The notes under the pieces were generated by a model. The model was not told the DNA's origin. It was given only the letters and a program-made list of their open reading frames with translations, and made no database searches. Below are positions 47,895 to 57,337 of a stretch of DNA of 64,000 bases, in pieces. Each line of letters begins with the position of its first letter. Position 1 is the stretch's first letter. The DNA comes from JBBDNC01 sp040877875 (lineage in GTDB: Bacteria > Bacteroidota > Rhodothermia > Balneolales > Balneolaceae): assembly GCA_040877875.1 (NCBI GenBank), contig JBBDNC010000146.1, positions 8,470-72,469 of the forward strand. The letters are read 5' to 3'. The translations under genes were made by a program, and so were the position numbers.

Positions 47895-48692
47895 TCAGGG
47901 TTTGCCTCCTGTAACAGTAATACTGAAGATACCGTTGTCGGACTTGCTAAATTCTTCCCATTCCTGTCGGGTGAGGATTTTTTCAACCGAAGAATAAGGG
48001 AGCTGGATTTCACGTCGTTTTTTGACATCAATTTCCCTGAAACCGGTCTGACGAAGAAGATTCAGGTAGTCGGTTTCCTGCCATGCACCGGACACGCATC
48101 CTGCGAAGAGTTCGGCAGCCTCTCTCATTTTCGGGAGTAATTCTCCCTGAAGAACAATATCGGATATACAAAAGTGTCCGCCGCCCCTGAGAACCCGATA
48201 CATTTCGGAAAAAGCTTTCGGTTTATCCGGTACCAGGTTCAGAACACAATTGCTGATCACTACGTCCACTTCGCCGTTTTCCAGCGGTAAATCCTCGATA
48301 TCTCCCAACCGGAATTCCACGTTTTCATAGCCCAGCTTTTTCCGGTTGATTTCTGCACGCTCATTCATACTTTCGGTCATATCTACTCCGATTACAAATC
48401 CGGTCTCACCGACTTCCTGACGGGCAATAAATACGTCATTTCCCGCTCCGCTGCCAAGGTCTGCTACCATCATGCCGCTTTCAAGCCCTGCATATTCAAC
48501 GGGCAACCCGCAGCCGAGATTCAGGTCTGCTTCGGATTGATACCCTTTCTGGGTAGAATAGTCTTCTCCCACGAATGAATAATCTGTCTCGCATGTCGAT
48601 CCTTCCCCGCAGCACCCCCCGGAAGTTGACTGAGTAGCGATTGTGTGATATTTGTATTTGACGTGTTCTTTAAGTTCATTTTCTGTTTTCAT
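47895..48692 (-). CDS. arsM: arsenite S-adenosylmethionine methyltransferase
   Basis: 265-aa enzyme that methylates As(III) using SAM. The N-terminal cysteine-rich stretch (SGGCCGEGSTC) and SAM motif VADLGSGAGNDVFIARQ are present, plus the arsenic-binding cysteines in SNCVLNLVPDKPKAF and FAGCVSGAW. It is 1 bp downstream of the ArsR-type repressor gene, so the two form an arsenic-responsive operon. No arsC, acr3 or arsB is in the window. Confidence 0.93.
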   Translation of the reverse strand: MKTENELKEHVKYKYHTIATQSTSGGCCGEGSTCETDYSFVGEDYSTQKGYQSEADLNLGCGLPVEYAGLESGMMVADLGSGAGNDVFIARQEVGETGFVIGVDMTESMNERAEINRKKLGYENVEFRLGDIEDLPLENGEVDVVISNCVLNLVPDKPKAFSEMYRVLRGGGHFCISDIVLQGELLPKMREAAELFAGCVSGAWQETDYLNLLRQTGFREIDVKKRREIQLPYSSVEKILTRQEWEEFSKSDNGIFSITVTGGKP

Positions 48693-48693
48693 A

Positions 48694-49017
48694 TCAGCAA
48701 TAATGTTCGATGTTTAAATTTTCAAAAAAATCGTCCGCAAGGAATCGGGCTTCCCGTATGGTTTTCGGATTCAGGCAGTAGCAGACTTTTATCCCCTTGA
48801 TTTTTCCATGGATCAGGCCGGCATTTTTAAGCGCCTTCAAATGTTGAGAAACCGTGGATTGGGCAAGGGGAAGTTCGTGGGTAATATCCCCGCATACGCA
48901 CTGTCCTTGTGAGAGATGTTTCAGGATGGCGATTCGTGCCGGATGGCTGATTGCCTTGGCAATTTCCGCCAGTCTTTTTTCCTGTTGTTCGAATAGGTCT
49001 GCTTTTGTCACTGCCAT
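48694..49017 (-). CDS. arsR: ArsR family repressor
   Basis: 107-aa winged-helix repressor. The helix 3 metal-binding segment is CVCGDITHELPLAQSTVSQH and contains CVC, the typical As(III) site; the recognition helix follows. An 18-bp perfect palindrome at 49025-49042 lies 8 bp before the start codon and is the likely operator. It leads the operon with arsM. Confidence 0.93.
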   Translation of the reverse strand: MAVTKADLFEQQEKRLAEIAKAISHPARIAILKHLSQGQCVCGDITHELPLAQSTVSQHLKALKNAGLIHGKIKGIKVCYCLNPKTIREARFLADDFFENLNIEHYC

Positions 49018-49024
49018 AATCGTA

Positions 49025-49042
49025 TATCGTAAATTTACGATA
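49025..49042. promoter_or_regulatory. ArsR operator
   Basis: TATCGTAAATTTACGATA is a perfect palindrome, extended weakly by ATCGTA and TATGAT flanks. Its place right before arsR fits autorepression relieved by arsenite. Confidence 0.7.
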
Positions 49043-49259
49043 AATATATGATAATGAATATTGAATGCAAAATATGTTTTACTCCTGATTTATTATTCAG
49101 CGCAAAAAAAGTTCGTCCGTATATTGTTCCCGGCGTTGTGTATTTGGAGTTTGCCATAGGCATGAATCCTTCCGGAATCAAGAACTGATTGAAGCGGTTT
49201 TTCATCCTCCTGCCAACCGGATTCCATTGAGCCGGCCCGGCTTGAGAGGAGGATCTGCT

Positions 49260-49823
49260 TTATTCACCGATCTTTTTAAGAATCTGTTCGATTTGCCAGA
49301 AATGACGTCGCTGGTGTACTTCTATGAGAACCAAAAATTCAATGAGGCTCATCGGCAGGATTCGGAACAAGGGATTTCTTCCTTTTATTTTTTCAAGATT
49401 CCATCTGCTCTTCTCAGCCTGAGCCAGCAAGTCAATGATTTTGTTTTGAAATTCATGCAAGGCATCGAAGGTGGAATTGACTTCCTTTTCATCCTTAGGC
49501 TCCATTAAAGGGAAGGTTTTCATTTTAAACTTGTAGGGCGGTTCAAAGAAAACAGCCCATTTCTTGTATATCCATCGGGGTTGAAACGGTCCGCCGGCTT
49601 GAGGAAGAGGCGATTGTTCGGTAATTGCCTTGTTTATTTGACGAAGATAGAGTCTGCCGAAAGCCGTAAGGTGTTCGGCTACTTCCCGGATATTCCAGGT
49701 AGATTCGGAGAGTTTGAAGAGAATCAGGTCTGTCGGCTTGTCTTCATACAGACGGATCTGTTTGTCAGCATTCCTGTAGCGCTCTTTAAGCTCAGGAATA
49801 GAATAGGTATAAGCTTTATTCAA
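49260..49823 (-). CDS. DinB family protein
   Basis: 187-aa four-helix-bundle protein of the DinB/YfiT superfamily. Metal-ligand histidines are visible in NIREVAEHLTAFG and in EVHQRRHFWQIEQI, in the usual spacing. Family members include thiol-dependent S-transferases (bacillithiol type) and uncharacterised metalloenzymes; the specific activity is unknown. It is a single gene. Confidence 0.85.
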   Translation of the reverse strand: MNKAYTYSIPELKERYRNADKQIRLYEDKPTDLILFKLSESTWNIREVAEHLTAFGRLYLRQINKAITEQSPLPQAGGPFQPRWIYKKWAVFFEPPYKFKMKTFPLMEPKDEKEVNSTFDALHEFQNKIIDLLAQAEKSRWNLEKIKGRNPLFRILPMSLIEFLVLIEVHQRRHFWQIEQILKKIGE

Positions 49824-50063
49824 GGGATTGATTCTGAGTTAATTAAAATTTCACGGTTGATTTATCCAGTCGGTTGTTAGGTTCAATGATTCATCGAATT
49901 AAAGTCCATCTATGGAGTCTGTCGGACTTACAAGATTGTCACGAGCGATTCCTTAAACTCCGATGATGCGTCCTGCGCCCCCCTGTCCAGCCCGGGACTC
50001 TTTGGGAAATAGGGGGATGAAATATTGTATTGTAATGAATAATACCTGCACAATGAACATGCT

Positions 50064-51182
50064 TTACAACTTGTTTTTCAAATCCATGATCCGAAGATAC
50101 GATTCATTAATTCTGCTTTCAGATACTCTTCCCGACTCTACCAATTCTTTAACGATTGAATGGGCTTTTGGGATAATATCCGGATCATAGACAGAATTAT
50201 TGGCAAAGCTCAAGATATCGACTCCGGCCAGAATTGCAAGTTCGATAGCCTTTTCAAGTCCGAAGTGCGACCGAATGGCGTCCATTTGCATATCGTCAGA
50301 CATCACCACTCCTTCAAAGCCAAGCTCCCGGCGCAGCATATGGGTTAAAACGTTCCCGGAAAGAGTAGCCGGATACCGGTTGTCCCAGTTTTCATTTACA
50401 ATATGGGCGGTCATAATGATATCCGTATGACCGCTTTCTATCAAATTACGGTAGGGGATGAGTTCTTTTTCAGACCAGTAATCCGTGACATCCACCAACC
50501 CGATATGAGAATCGTCCCGGGAGCTCCCGTGACCGGGAAAGTGTTTCAGGGTCGTGAAAACACCTTGTTCATGATGGGCCTCAATAAAAATACGGGCGTG
50601 CCGGGTCACTAATAAAGGATCAGGCGAAAAACTTCGCTCAATGGATCCGATGACCGGGTTTTCCGGATTGAGGTTCAGATCCACTACCGGAGCCAGATTT
50701 ATATGGATCCCCAGCTCTGAAAGGGTTTGGGCGGTAAGGGAAGCATACGCGTAGGTGGTATCACGTTGGTTGACCGTTCCCAGATACCGGGCAGATACGG
50801 AATGTGGAAATCCGAAACGGGGTTTTAACCTTGCCACCCGGCCGCCTTCCTGGTCGACTGCAACAAGAAGAGGCTTTGTAGCATGGCGGCCAAGGTCTGA
50901 CACAAGTTGTTTGAGTTGAGCAGCAGATTGTATGTTTCGAACCGGCGACTGACTCGGAACGTCATAGTCAAACAGAACAACGGATCCCAAATGATATTTA
51001 CGGAGATCCCGTACGATGTGACTGCTTTCATCAACCGCCAGGCCCCTGAATCCGACATTCAGGAGCTGTCCGATTTTCACATCCAGCGGGGGAAGTGCCG
51101 TTGAAGATGCGGTATCCGCTTGGGCAGATGCCCATGGAGGGAGGAACAGAAAAAAAGAAAACAGGAGAGTTGCGATTTTCAT
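50064..51182 (-). CDS. exported GH3 beta-N-acetylhexosaminidase (NagZ-like)
   Basis: 372-aa glycoside hydrolase family 3 enzyme with a signal peptide (LFSFFLFLPPWASAQ), so it acts outside the cytoplasm. The catalytic loop KHFPGHGSSRDDSHIGL holds the Asp/His dyad seen in NagZ, and MSDDMQMDAI holds the nucleophile Asp. It probably removes GlcNAc from muropeptides during peptidoglycan turnover. The gene is 34 bp downstream of the TlpA-like gene, possibly co-transcribed. Confidence 0.92.
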   Translation of the reverse strand: MKIATLLFSFFLFLPPWASAQADTASSTALPPLDVKIGQLLNVGFRGLAVDESSHIVRDLRKYHLGSVVLFDYDVPSQSPVRNIQSAAQLKQLVSDLGRHATKPLLVAVDQEGGRVARLKPRFGFPHSVSARYLGTVNQRDTTYAYASLTAQTLSELGIHINLAPVVDLNLNPENPVIGSIERSFSPDPLLVTRHARIFIEAHHEQGVFTTLKHFPGHGSSRDDSHIGLVDVTDYWSEKELIPYRNLIESGHTDIIMTAHIVNENWDNRYPATLSGNVLTHMLRRELGFEGVVMSDDMQMDAIRSHFGLEKAIELAILAGVDILSFANNSVYDPDIIPKAHSIVKELVESGRVSESRINESYLRIMDLKNKL

Positions 51183-51216
51183 GTCGGATTATCCAGAGGC
51201 TCTGCAGGATGTGTTT

Positions 51217-52659
51217 TTAATTCGGGGGATTGTGAGTCAGCAAGCTGTCCAGCACACTTTCAAGGTTGAACGTCGCACGGATGTCATTATATCGCTCTAT
51301 AGTCCCTTCCGGGTTAATCAGGAGATAGAAAGGAATTCCTCCTCCCTTATATTCCTGAAACGTTTCCTGCTCAAAACTGTTACCTCCGTACACCTGAATC
51401 CAGGGGTTATCAAACTGTTCAAGGGCTCTCCGCCAAATCAGACTGTCTTCTTCGATGGAAATGGCTACTATTTCAAAATCTTCTCTTGAAGTGTTACGAT
51501 AAATGCGTTTCATGTCAGGGAACTCATTCAGGCAGGGGACACACCAACTTGCCCAGAAGTCCAGCAACACATATTTACCCCTGAAGTCGGACATGCTTAC
51601 GGGGTTCCCCTCTGGGTCAGGTAAAGTAAACGGGACAGCCGGCTCCCCCGGCTTTACGGTTGTAATTTCCTCATAAAATCCTGTAAGGAAAGAGGTATAC
51701 TCCTCAAAATCACTGTAGGTATCCAGAAATTCACGATATGTGGGTTCTGCAATATCGAGAGACATCTCTCCCAACCTTTCGGCTACGAGGTGCATATCAG
51801 CATAAGCACGTGCACGGCGGTCATCGATCTGTTCTACAATGTGTTCCCGGTAACGGTTCAGACGGTCGTATCCAAGTCTCTTAATATCCTGTTCGGATAG
51901 CTGTTCGCCATGGATTGAGCGAAGGCTGTCCTGCACATCAAAGCTCATTGAATAGTAATGGGCCAGGTCCCGGATACCGGCTCGTTGGGCCTTGAGGGAT
52001 TCAAATGAAAAAAAATTGTGCTGCCTGGCAAAATCCAGGATTTCTTCCCGATTCGGACCGGCATTCCAGTTCGGATTCGCCTCTTTTCGATAGGTTATTC
52101 CCTGAAGAGCCCGGTTCAGGTATTCTCCCACATTCGCATGGTAGACCGTGCGTAGGGGAGTATTGTACAATAATTCTTCAGCCAGATGAACCCGTTCCCG
52201 ATAAAGTTCCAGGACCCGGTCAGTGTTGCCATTCCTGAAAGAAGGCAGTTCACGGCTGATCTTATGTTCGATTGGCAGAACTTTACTGAGATAAGATTGA
52301 TACCGTTGGTTCCAGTTCCCCCGGGATCCTTCTATTTCCACTCCCATTGGAAATTTTTGGGGATCAAGGATCAAAGAAAGCCGGTTTCCGGGTTCCATAA
52401 CAATCGGGTAAGAGCGATCTCCTATTTGAAATTCTGCAACGTTCATTTGATCTACAGGAATAGAAAGACTAAAATTTCCCCGATCGTCGGGAATGACAGG
52501 GTGAGAAATTTTTTCCGCGTACTTGTAGTGGACCGGTTGTTGTTCCAGGGCAGGCTCACTTGACACCGGGCTTAAAAATTCACCCTCGATGCGAAAGGTG
52601 TTATCGGAATTGCAACTTATACATAAAAATAGAAAAATTAATAATTTATAACGAATCAT
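51217..52659 (-). CDS. TlpA-like thioredoxin-fold lipoprotein
   Basis: 480-aa lipoprotein (lipobox CISC) with a C-terminal thioredoxin domain. The redox motif WCVPC has Cys 373 and 376 in LLDFWASWCVPCLNEFPDM. The ~330-residue N-terminal region resembles the DUF4369-like helper domain found in Bacteroidota homologues. It likely reduces disulfides of periplasmic or surface proteins. It precedes the NagZ-like gene on the same strand. Confidence 0.9.
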   Translation of the reverse strand: MIRYKLLIFLFLCISCNSDNTFRIEGEFLSPVSSEPALEQQPVHYKYAEKISHPVIPDDRGNFSLSIPVDQMNVAEFQIGDRSYPIVMEPGNRLSLILDPQKFPMGVEIEGSRGNWNQRYQSYLSKVLPIEHKISRELPSFRNGNTDRVLELYRERVHLAEELLYNTPLRTVYHANVGEYLNRALQGITYRKEANPNWNAGPNREEILDFARQHNFFSFESLKAQRAGIRDLAHYYSMSFDVQDSLRSIHGEQLSEQDIKRLGYDRLNRYREHIVEQIDDRRARAYADMHLVAERLGEMSLDIAEPTYREFLDTYSDFEEYTSFLTGFYEEITTVKPGEPAVPFTLPDPEGNPVSMSDFRGKYVLLDFWASWCVPCLNEFPDMKRIYRNTSREDFEIVAISIEEDSLIWRRALEQFDNPWIQVYGGNSFEQETFQEYKGGGIPFYLLINPEGTIERYNDIRATFNLESVLDSLLTHNPPN

Positions 52660-52716
52660 AAAACTTTCTGCTTCTGGCTTTTTTGGGGGGATAAAAAAAT
52701 TTTAACGGAAAAAATT

Positions 52717-52743
52717 GTAACAAATCGGTCATTCGTTTCTCTT
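52717..52743 (+). promoter_or_regulatory. ECF-like promoter element A (anti-sigma gene)
   Basis: GTAACAAATCGGTCATTCG followed by TTTCTCTT. It aligns without gaps to element B at 57637-57663 (minus strand): GTAACAAAT, GTC at +12, G at +19, T at +21, and CTCTT at +23; 20 of 27 bases match. A GTAACA-type -35 is common for ECF sigma factors. The gene start is ~220 bp downstream, which leaves a long leader. Confidence 0.6.
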
Positions 52744-52752
52744 TACTTTAAA

Positions 52753-52802
52753 ACATGTAGTTTAAATCAACCAAATTCAGAACCGGGTTTAAACTTACAT
52801 GT
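52753..52802 (+). repeat. inverted repeat in the anti-sigma gene leader
   Basis: ACATGTAGTTTAAA (52753-52766) and TTTAAACTTACATGT (52788-52802) pair over 14 bp with one inserted base and a 21-nt loop. It could be an mRNA leader hairpin or a binding site. Confidence 0.45.
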
Positions 52803-52962
52803 CGTACAGTATGAATTCTGAACGTATATGGGATGAAGATTGTATGCAAGTTTTTATTCATGTTCGCTAAATGCGATATGGATAGTTTTACAGAAGACTT
52901 TGAGATCGGCAAATGGAGCGATCTTCAAGCCTGTTGAAATATTCAAGATTAAATTAAAAATC

Positions 52963-53718
52963 ATGAAAGATAATAAACATATCCCCGAAGAATTGGAGAG
53001 GAAGATTGATCAGTACATCCATGGGAAGCTTGACGTAATAGAAGTAGATGAACTATGGGCTGAGCTTATTCAGGACGAGGGCTACCTGGATTATCTGGAA
53101 ACCATGGCAAACCTGAAACAGATCATTGAGGAAAGAGAACAAGCTCAATCCGGCCTTTATCTGATTAAATCGAAGAGCCGTAAGTGGGTGGTCGCTGCCG
53201 CCGCTGCAGCGGTTCTGATTGCTGGTTCACTGGCCATTTATAATGTTTCGTACCAGGAAGAATCCGTACAACCTATTTCCAGCATCGAGTTGGATTATTA
53301 CAGGTCCTCTTCTGAATTAACGGATCAGGAAGGAAAGAGTAGTGAACAGGCGATTCGGGAAGCCATTATTCTTGCCAATAACGGAGAATATCAAAAGGCA
53401 ATCGAACGGATTGATGAAGAACTTGATGTAACGGATGATTTGGGCGTTCGGGCTACCCTGCATATCAATGCCGGTTCGATTATGTATAACATTGGCAAGT
53501 ATGAAGTAGCTCTTGAACGTTTTATAACCGTCATAGAATACCAGGAAAGTGATGATATTATTCGTGAACGGGCCTACTGGTATCTTGGGAATACCTATTT
53601 TCAATTGAATAATCTGGAAAATGCACGGCAAGCTTTTCAAAAGGCTTATGAATTAAATGGTGCCTATAGCCGGATTGCCGAAAGCTACCTGAGGGCACTG
53701 GCCACTTCCGACAGTTAA
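52963..53718 (+). CDS. anti-sigma-like membrane protein with periplasmic TPRs
   Basis: 251-aa single-pass inner-membrane protein. Residues ~8-55 (ELERKIDQYIHGKLDVIEVD, then ELWAELIQDEGYLDYLET) follow the pattern of zinc-free anti-sigma N-termini of the FCB group. A transmembrane helix spans ~75-95 (KWVVAAAAAAVLIAGSLAIY). The C-terminal periplasmic half carries about three TPR-like repeats (AIREAIILANNGEYQKAIER, HINAGSIMYNIGKYEVALE, AYWYLGNTYFQLNNLENARQ). I infer that it holds the sigma factor encoded at 57905 and senses a periplasmic partner. ATG 52963 is used; a longer in-frame start at 52840 adds residues without the family pattern. Confidence 0.72.
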   Translation: MKDNKHIPEELERKIDQYIHGKLDVIEVDELWAELIQDEGYLDYLETMANLKQIIEEREQAQSGLYLIKSKSRKWVVAAAAAAVLIAGSLAIYNVSYQEESVQPISSIELDYYRSSSELTDQEGKSSEQAIREAIILANNGEYQKAIERIDEELDVTDDLGVRATLHINAGSIMYNIGKYEVALERFITVIEYQESDDIIRERAYWYLGNTYFQLNNLENARQAFQKAYELNGAYSRIAESYLRALATSDS

Positions 53719-54064
53719 CATTTTTTATTCGTCCATGAGCTTTAAATTTAAAACCATTCTGTTTCGATTACCCGCCGCCTTGTTGTTTTTTAAATTTTGA
53801 AGTGGAAGTGCTGTTTGTGTGGGGTCTCTTAATCATTATTCTTTTTTAGAGGGCTTTGAAAAACCAGGGGTTTTGTTCAATATCAAAGCCTGAGCGAATT
53901 CGGAACCGCAGTTTATTAGGCATAAATGAGGATTTCGAATTCGCGATAATGCTGAGATTGGGCAAAACGACAGTTTTACAAAGCCCTCTTTTATTCAGTT
54001 CCAGGCTTCCTTTTCGATGGGCCTGTGTCCGACAGAAGCAGATATACGTATTCTTCTTAACCCA
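53719..54064. other. convergent intergenic region carrying a MITE
   Basis: 346 bp between the anti-sigma-like gene and the CHAT gene, which converge. A 140-bp MITE occupies 53849-53988; the rest shows no gene. Confidence 0.6.
53849..53988. mobile_element. 140-bp MITE with terminal inverted repeats and 5-bp target duplication
   Basis: The ends read GAGGGCTTTGAAAAAC inward from the left and GAGGGCTTTGTAAAAC inward from the right; both continue to a GTTTTG block, giving ~27-bp TIRs with few mismatches. Direct repeats TTTTA flank it exactly (53844-53848 and 53989-53993). There is no coding capacity, so it would be moved by a transposase encoded elsewhere. Confidence 0.8.
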
Positions 54065-57000
54065 TCACCGCCTGTTTTGCAATTTATGTTTTTTTCGGGT
54101 ATACCAGAAACCGATGACTAAAAAGGCAAATAAAAGAGAGTACAAGGGGTAGGTCTCCGGCCGGCTGATCATGGCATCTCTCTCACCGTTCAGCATATAG
54201 GGTCCCCAGTAGTGGGGATTGGCGTTTTTACTTTTAAGGAAATAGAGTTTTGCCGCACGGAGTGCATGTGGCCTGGATTTTCCCTCATTGATATGGGTAT
54301 AAAATTCAATAGCAAAATCGGAAGCAAATTGATCGTTAACCGACCAGGAATTAAGGATGAGACTCCGGGCGCCTGCGTAACGGAGTGCCCGGCTGATTCC
54401 CATAATACCGGAACCCTGGAAGTAGCGGCCGGAGCCGGATTCACAGGAATTTAGCATAATGAGGTCGTTCTGCAGATTCAGGTCAAATAGCTGATAGGCA
54501 AAAATCTGGCCCGAAAGTTCACCGGAAGCTTCGGGTTCGCCAGAATCCGGATACAAATAGACCCTTGAGAACAGGGGATCGTTTTCAGAAATGGTGCTGT
54601 GTGTGGCCAGGTGGAGAATTCGGGATTGGGATGCATTTTGTTTAAAGGATGAGGGTGTTGCATTCGCCTCAATGAAAGTGCGTGTGACGGGGAATCTGTC
54701 CATCCGGTCATTGATTTGTTTCACTTCAAGCGGTGCCTGGGGAAGAGAGACCAATTGCCGTTTCGAATTCGGATTGTAAAATTGGGAAATCCCGAACCCG
54801 GTATAGTCCAGCTCATAAAAGGGACGGGGGGAAGAGTGCAGGAATTCCTTCAGGTTATTCAGGTAACTGACTTCCATCTCTTCAATTAAATAACGGGCTG
54901 CGCCATAGCTGAATGATCCGGATGGTTGTGAAACAGGCAAAACATCCAGCGGCAGTTGATAAAGATAACTGTCAGGTACGACGATCAATGAGCGGATGGT
55001 AGAAGGCAGGGTATCCAGCCCGAGGTACTGGTAGACTTCATGCAAGGCGTGGAGATCCGTTTCACCGGAGGTCAGGCCCGTAATCGTTTCTTCAAACCGG
55101 TTGTCTCTGGCAGAGTCTGCCGGCAGGATTTCGACCTCTATCTGATCATGGTAAATACGAATAAGATAAAACCGGTCAAGGATGCGCGTAAGATGAAGGA
55201 TAGCCTGAGTTGAGTTTAACCTGGATTGAATGGCCCATACCCTGAAGCCTTTATCTTTACTCCGGGCAAAAGTTGAATTCTGTGAAATCTGATTTTTTTG
55301 AGCAGACAAGACGGCAATTTCATTTTGCAACTGAAGGTTCTCACTGTTTCGCGAGATAAGCATCCTTTTTCTCAACTGGTCAATTTCTTCGGACAGACGC
55401 CTCTCTTCCATTAACTCTTCTTCACTCAATAAATCGGCTTTGATAAGAGGATTGTCATAGAGCGAAGCGTCATTGATGGTTTTGAACTGATCCAGAACTA
55501 TGATTGCTTCCTGGTATCGTTCCTGACGGATCAGGAGATCGGCATAGGTCTGAAACATTTCCATATAGGCCGGTTCGATATGCCAGTAGCCTCCTTCCGG
55601 GTCGGTCGTATTCTGTGCCCACTCTAACACCTGTGCCGAGACGTGCTTTAAAATATTTTCAGCCTCATTAAGCCGATCGTTTCGGATCGCAAGCTCGGCT
55701 TCAAGGTTTCTCGCTTTTACCAATACATAAAAATCCACGACCGTGATATCATGAATGTTGAATTCACGGATAAATTCCCCGGCCGATTCGTAGTTTTGCA
55801 AATCCAGTTCCACTTCAGCCAAGTCGATCAGTGCCTCCAGATACATCGGGTTGTTGTTATTTTCAGACCCGATGCGGGCAACTTTCCTATAGATTTTACG
55901 GCTGTCTCCCATCCGTCCGGCTGCTTTGTGCAGATCTGCCCGTTCGTATAAAAGACGAACTTGCAACCGATAGTCGGTTTCATCTGTTAAGAGACGTTCC
56001 GCTTCATTTAAATAAAGTTCTGCTCTTTTCAGGTCATCGAGAAATGTATGGAAATAGGCGGCCTGGGAAATAATAATAGAGGCCAATTCGGTATTGTTAT
56101 CACTCAATTCGGCAATCTCGCGTGCCTCGTTGATATACTCCAGGGCAAGATCCCAATTGCGGTTTTTTCGATAATAGATATGCAGATTACGGTAGATGCT
56201 TTGCTGATGGCTGTAATTGTTCTGCTCACTGGCAAATTCAAGGGAGAGAAATTGGGTTTCGATATAACGGTTGGTTTCACCCAGTTTGTAGTGTGTCAGT
56301 CCCAGGTTGTTGAGTAGTCGGGTTCGTGTGGAGTTGTCCAGGTAGGCCGTATCGGCAAGGGCTGCCTGTAGAATCTGCTTGGCTTCTTGATACTTGCCCA
56401 AAAGGTAGAGGCTGGCCCCGTGATCGGCCAGAATCGTATTGAGGCTGCCCTGCAGGCCCATCTTTTCCGACATGGGGATAGTATATTCCCGCTGTATGTA
56501 GAGGCTTCGGGCAATCTGTCCCGACTGGTAAACGGCAAAATCCAGACGCCAGTAGAAATCCCGTTTAAATACTGTATCGGGAATAAGATTTAGATTCAAA
56601 AATTTTTCATAATGGTTTGCAATCTCTCTGTAATTTTGACTTGAATATAAAGTTCTTAACAAAGTGAAGTAATACAATTGATCCTGGAAGTTATCACTTG
56701 GTTGACCAACCTTGATTTGATCCAGGAGGTGGTCAGATAGAATTGAATAAAAGTTTTCGGAACTCTCAGCAAAATTGATGTTCAAATTGTATTCTGAAAC
56801 GAGCAAATAGGAGAAATCCCATTTATATTTTATGAGCATACCCGGTGTGATGTCTTTTGAATATGCCAGACGCCGGTTAAGCTCTTTGAAGCGGTCTGTC
56901 TCTACAACAGAGTAAAAATCCTCGAAGTAATGGATCCTCTCGTTCTCATCCAGGCGGAGCAGTTGCAGGTAAAGATGGAGGTACTCGTCTTTTAATGCCT

Positions 57001-57262
57001 TGGCAATGCGGAGAATGGCAGTACGGTTATTGGGAGCGTCTACCAGGTGTTCCACCCATTGCTGGCCGGATCCCCGTCCATACTCGACGATATTGCGGAT
57101 TTGGCTGGTATCATCTTTAGCGATGGCCAGGAGTGCCCAGACCGATTCGCTTACAGAAGTTCCTTGTTCAATATTGCTGAAGTAGGTAGCAATTTGACTT
57201 TTGGATTGAGCCTCCGCTTCAGGCTGGGAGAGCAACATCGTAAGAGTGAGCAGCCAGATCAT
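54065..57262 (-). CDS. periplasmic, membrane-anchored TPR-CHAT domain protein
   Basis: 1065-aa protein. A signal peptide (MIWLLTLTMLLSQPEAEAQ) exports it. Residues ~200-650 are TPR-like helical repeats (YLLGKYQEAKQILQAALADT and many similar). The CHAT caspase-like domain fills ~700-1020, with the catalytic His888 in ILHLATHSTI and Cys940 in IMLNSCESGSG, so it should be an active cysteine peptidase. A C-terminal helix (~1038-1055, YSLLFAFLVIGFWY) followed by a basic tail (TRKKHKLQNRR) anchors it in the inner membrane with the body in the periplasm. AAGGAT 2 nt before the start codon marks the ribosome-binding site. It follows a small lipoprotein gene with a terminator between them. It probably processes a protein of this signalling locus. 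Confidence 0.88.
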   Translation of the reverse strand: MIWLLTLTMLLSQPEAEAQSKSQIATYFSNIEQGTSVSESVWALLAIAKDDTSQIRNIVEYGRGSGQQWVEHLVDAPNNRTAILRIAKALKDEYLHLYLQLLRLDENERIHYFEDFYSVVETDRFKELNRRLAYSKDITPGMLIKYKWDFSYLLVSEYNLNINFAESSENFYSILSDHLLDQIKVGQPSDNFQDQLYYFTLLRTLYSSQNYREIANHYEKFLNLNLIPDTVFKRDFYWRLDFAVYQSGQIARSLYIQREYTIPMSEKMGLQGSLNTILADHGASLYLLGKYQEAKQILQAALADTAYLDNSTRTRLLNNLGLTHYKLGETNRYIETQFLSLEFASEQNNYSHQQSIYRNLHIYYRKNRNWDLALEYINEAREIAELSDNNTELASIIISQAAYFHTFLDDLKRAELYLNEAERLLTDETDYRLQVRLLYERADLHKAAGRMGDSRKIYRKVARIGSENNNNPMYLEALIDLAEVELDLQNYESAGEFIREFNIHDITVVDFYVLVKARNLEAELAIRNDRLNEAENILKHVSAQVLEWAQNTTDPEGGYWHIEPAYMEMFQTYADLLIRQERYQEAIIVLDQFKTINDASLYDNPLIKADLLSEEELMEERRLSEEIDQLRKRMLISRNSENLQLQNEIAVLSAQKNQISQNSTFARSKDKGFRVWAIQSRLNSTQAILHLTRILDRFYLIRIYHDQIEVEILPADSARDNRFEETITGLTSGETDLHALHEVYQYLGLDTLPSTIRSLIVVPDSYLYQLPLDVLPVSQPSGSFSYGAARYLIEEMEVSYLNNLKEFLHSSPRPFYELDYTGFGISQFYNPNSKRQLVSLPQAPLEVKQINDRMDRFPVTRTFIEANATPSSFKQNASQSRILHLATHSTISENDPLFSRVYLYPDSGEPEASGELSGQIFAYQLFDLNLQNDLIMLNSCESGSGRYFQGSGIMGISRALRYAGARSLILNSWSVNDQFASDFAIEFYTHINEGKSRPHALRAAKLYFLKSKNANPHYWGPYMLNGERDAMISRPETYPLYSLLFAFLVIGFWYTRKKHKLQNRR

Positions 57263-57278
57263 AGATCCTTAAAAATAT

Positions 57279-57307
57279 AAAAAAAGCTGCACAAGGCAGC
57301 TTTTTTT
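57279..57307. terminator. bidirectional terminator/attenuator between the lipoprotein and CHAT genes
   Basis: AAAAAGCTGC and GCAGCTTTTT flank an ACAAG loop; A and T tracts extend it on both sides. On the minus strand it ends the lipoprotein transcript 31 bp after its stop and 17 bp before the CHAT start, so CHAT expression would need read-through. Confidence 0.8.
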
Positions 57308-57337
57308 AAGGCTAAATAAATAATCAGATATGCGCGG

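Larger units (their letters stand above)
52660..52962. other. leader region of the anti-sigma-like gene
   Basis: 303 bp between divergent genes. It contains the ECF-like promoter element at 52717-52743 and an inverted repeat at 52753-52802. In-frame ATG codons at 52840 and later would extend the downstream gene, but the sequence between 52840 and 52963 does not look like protein of this family. Confidence 0.5.
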
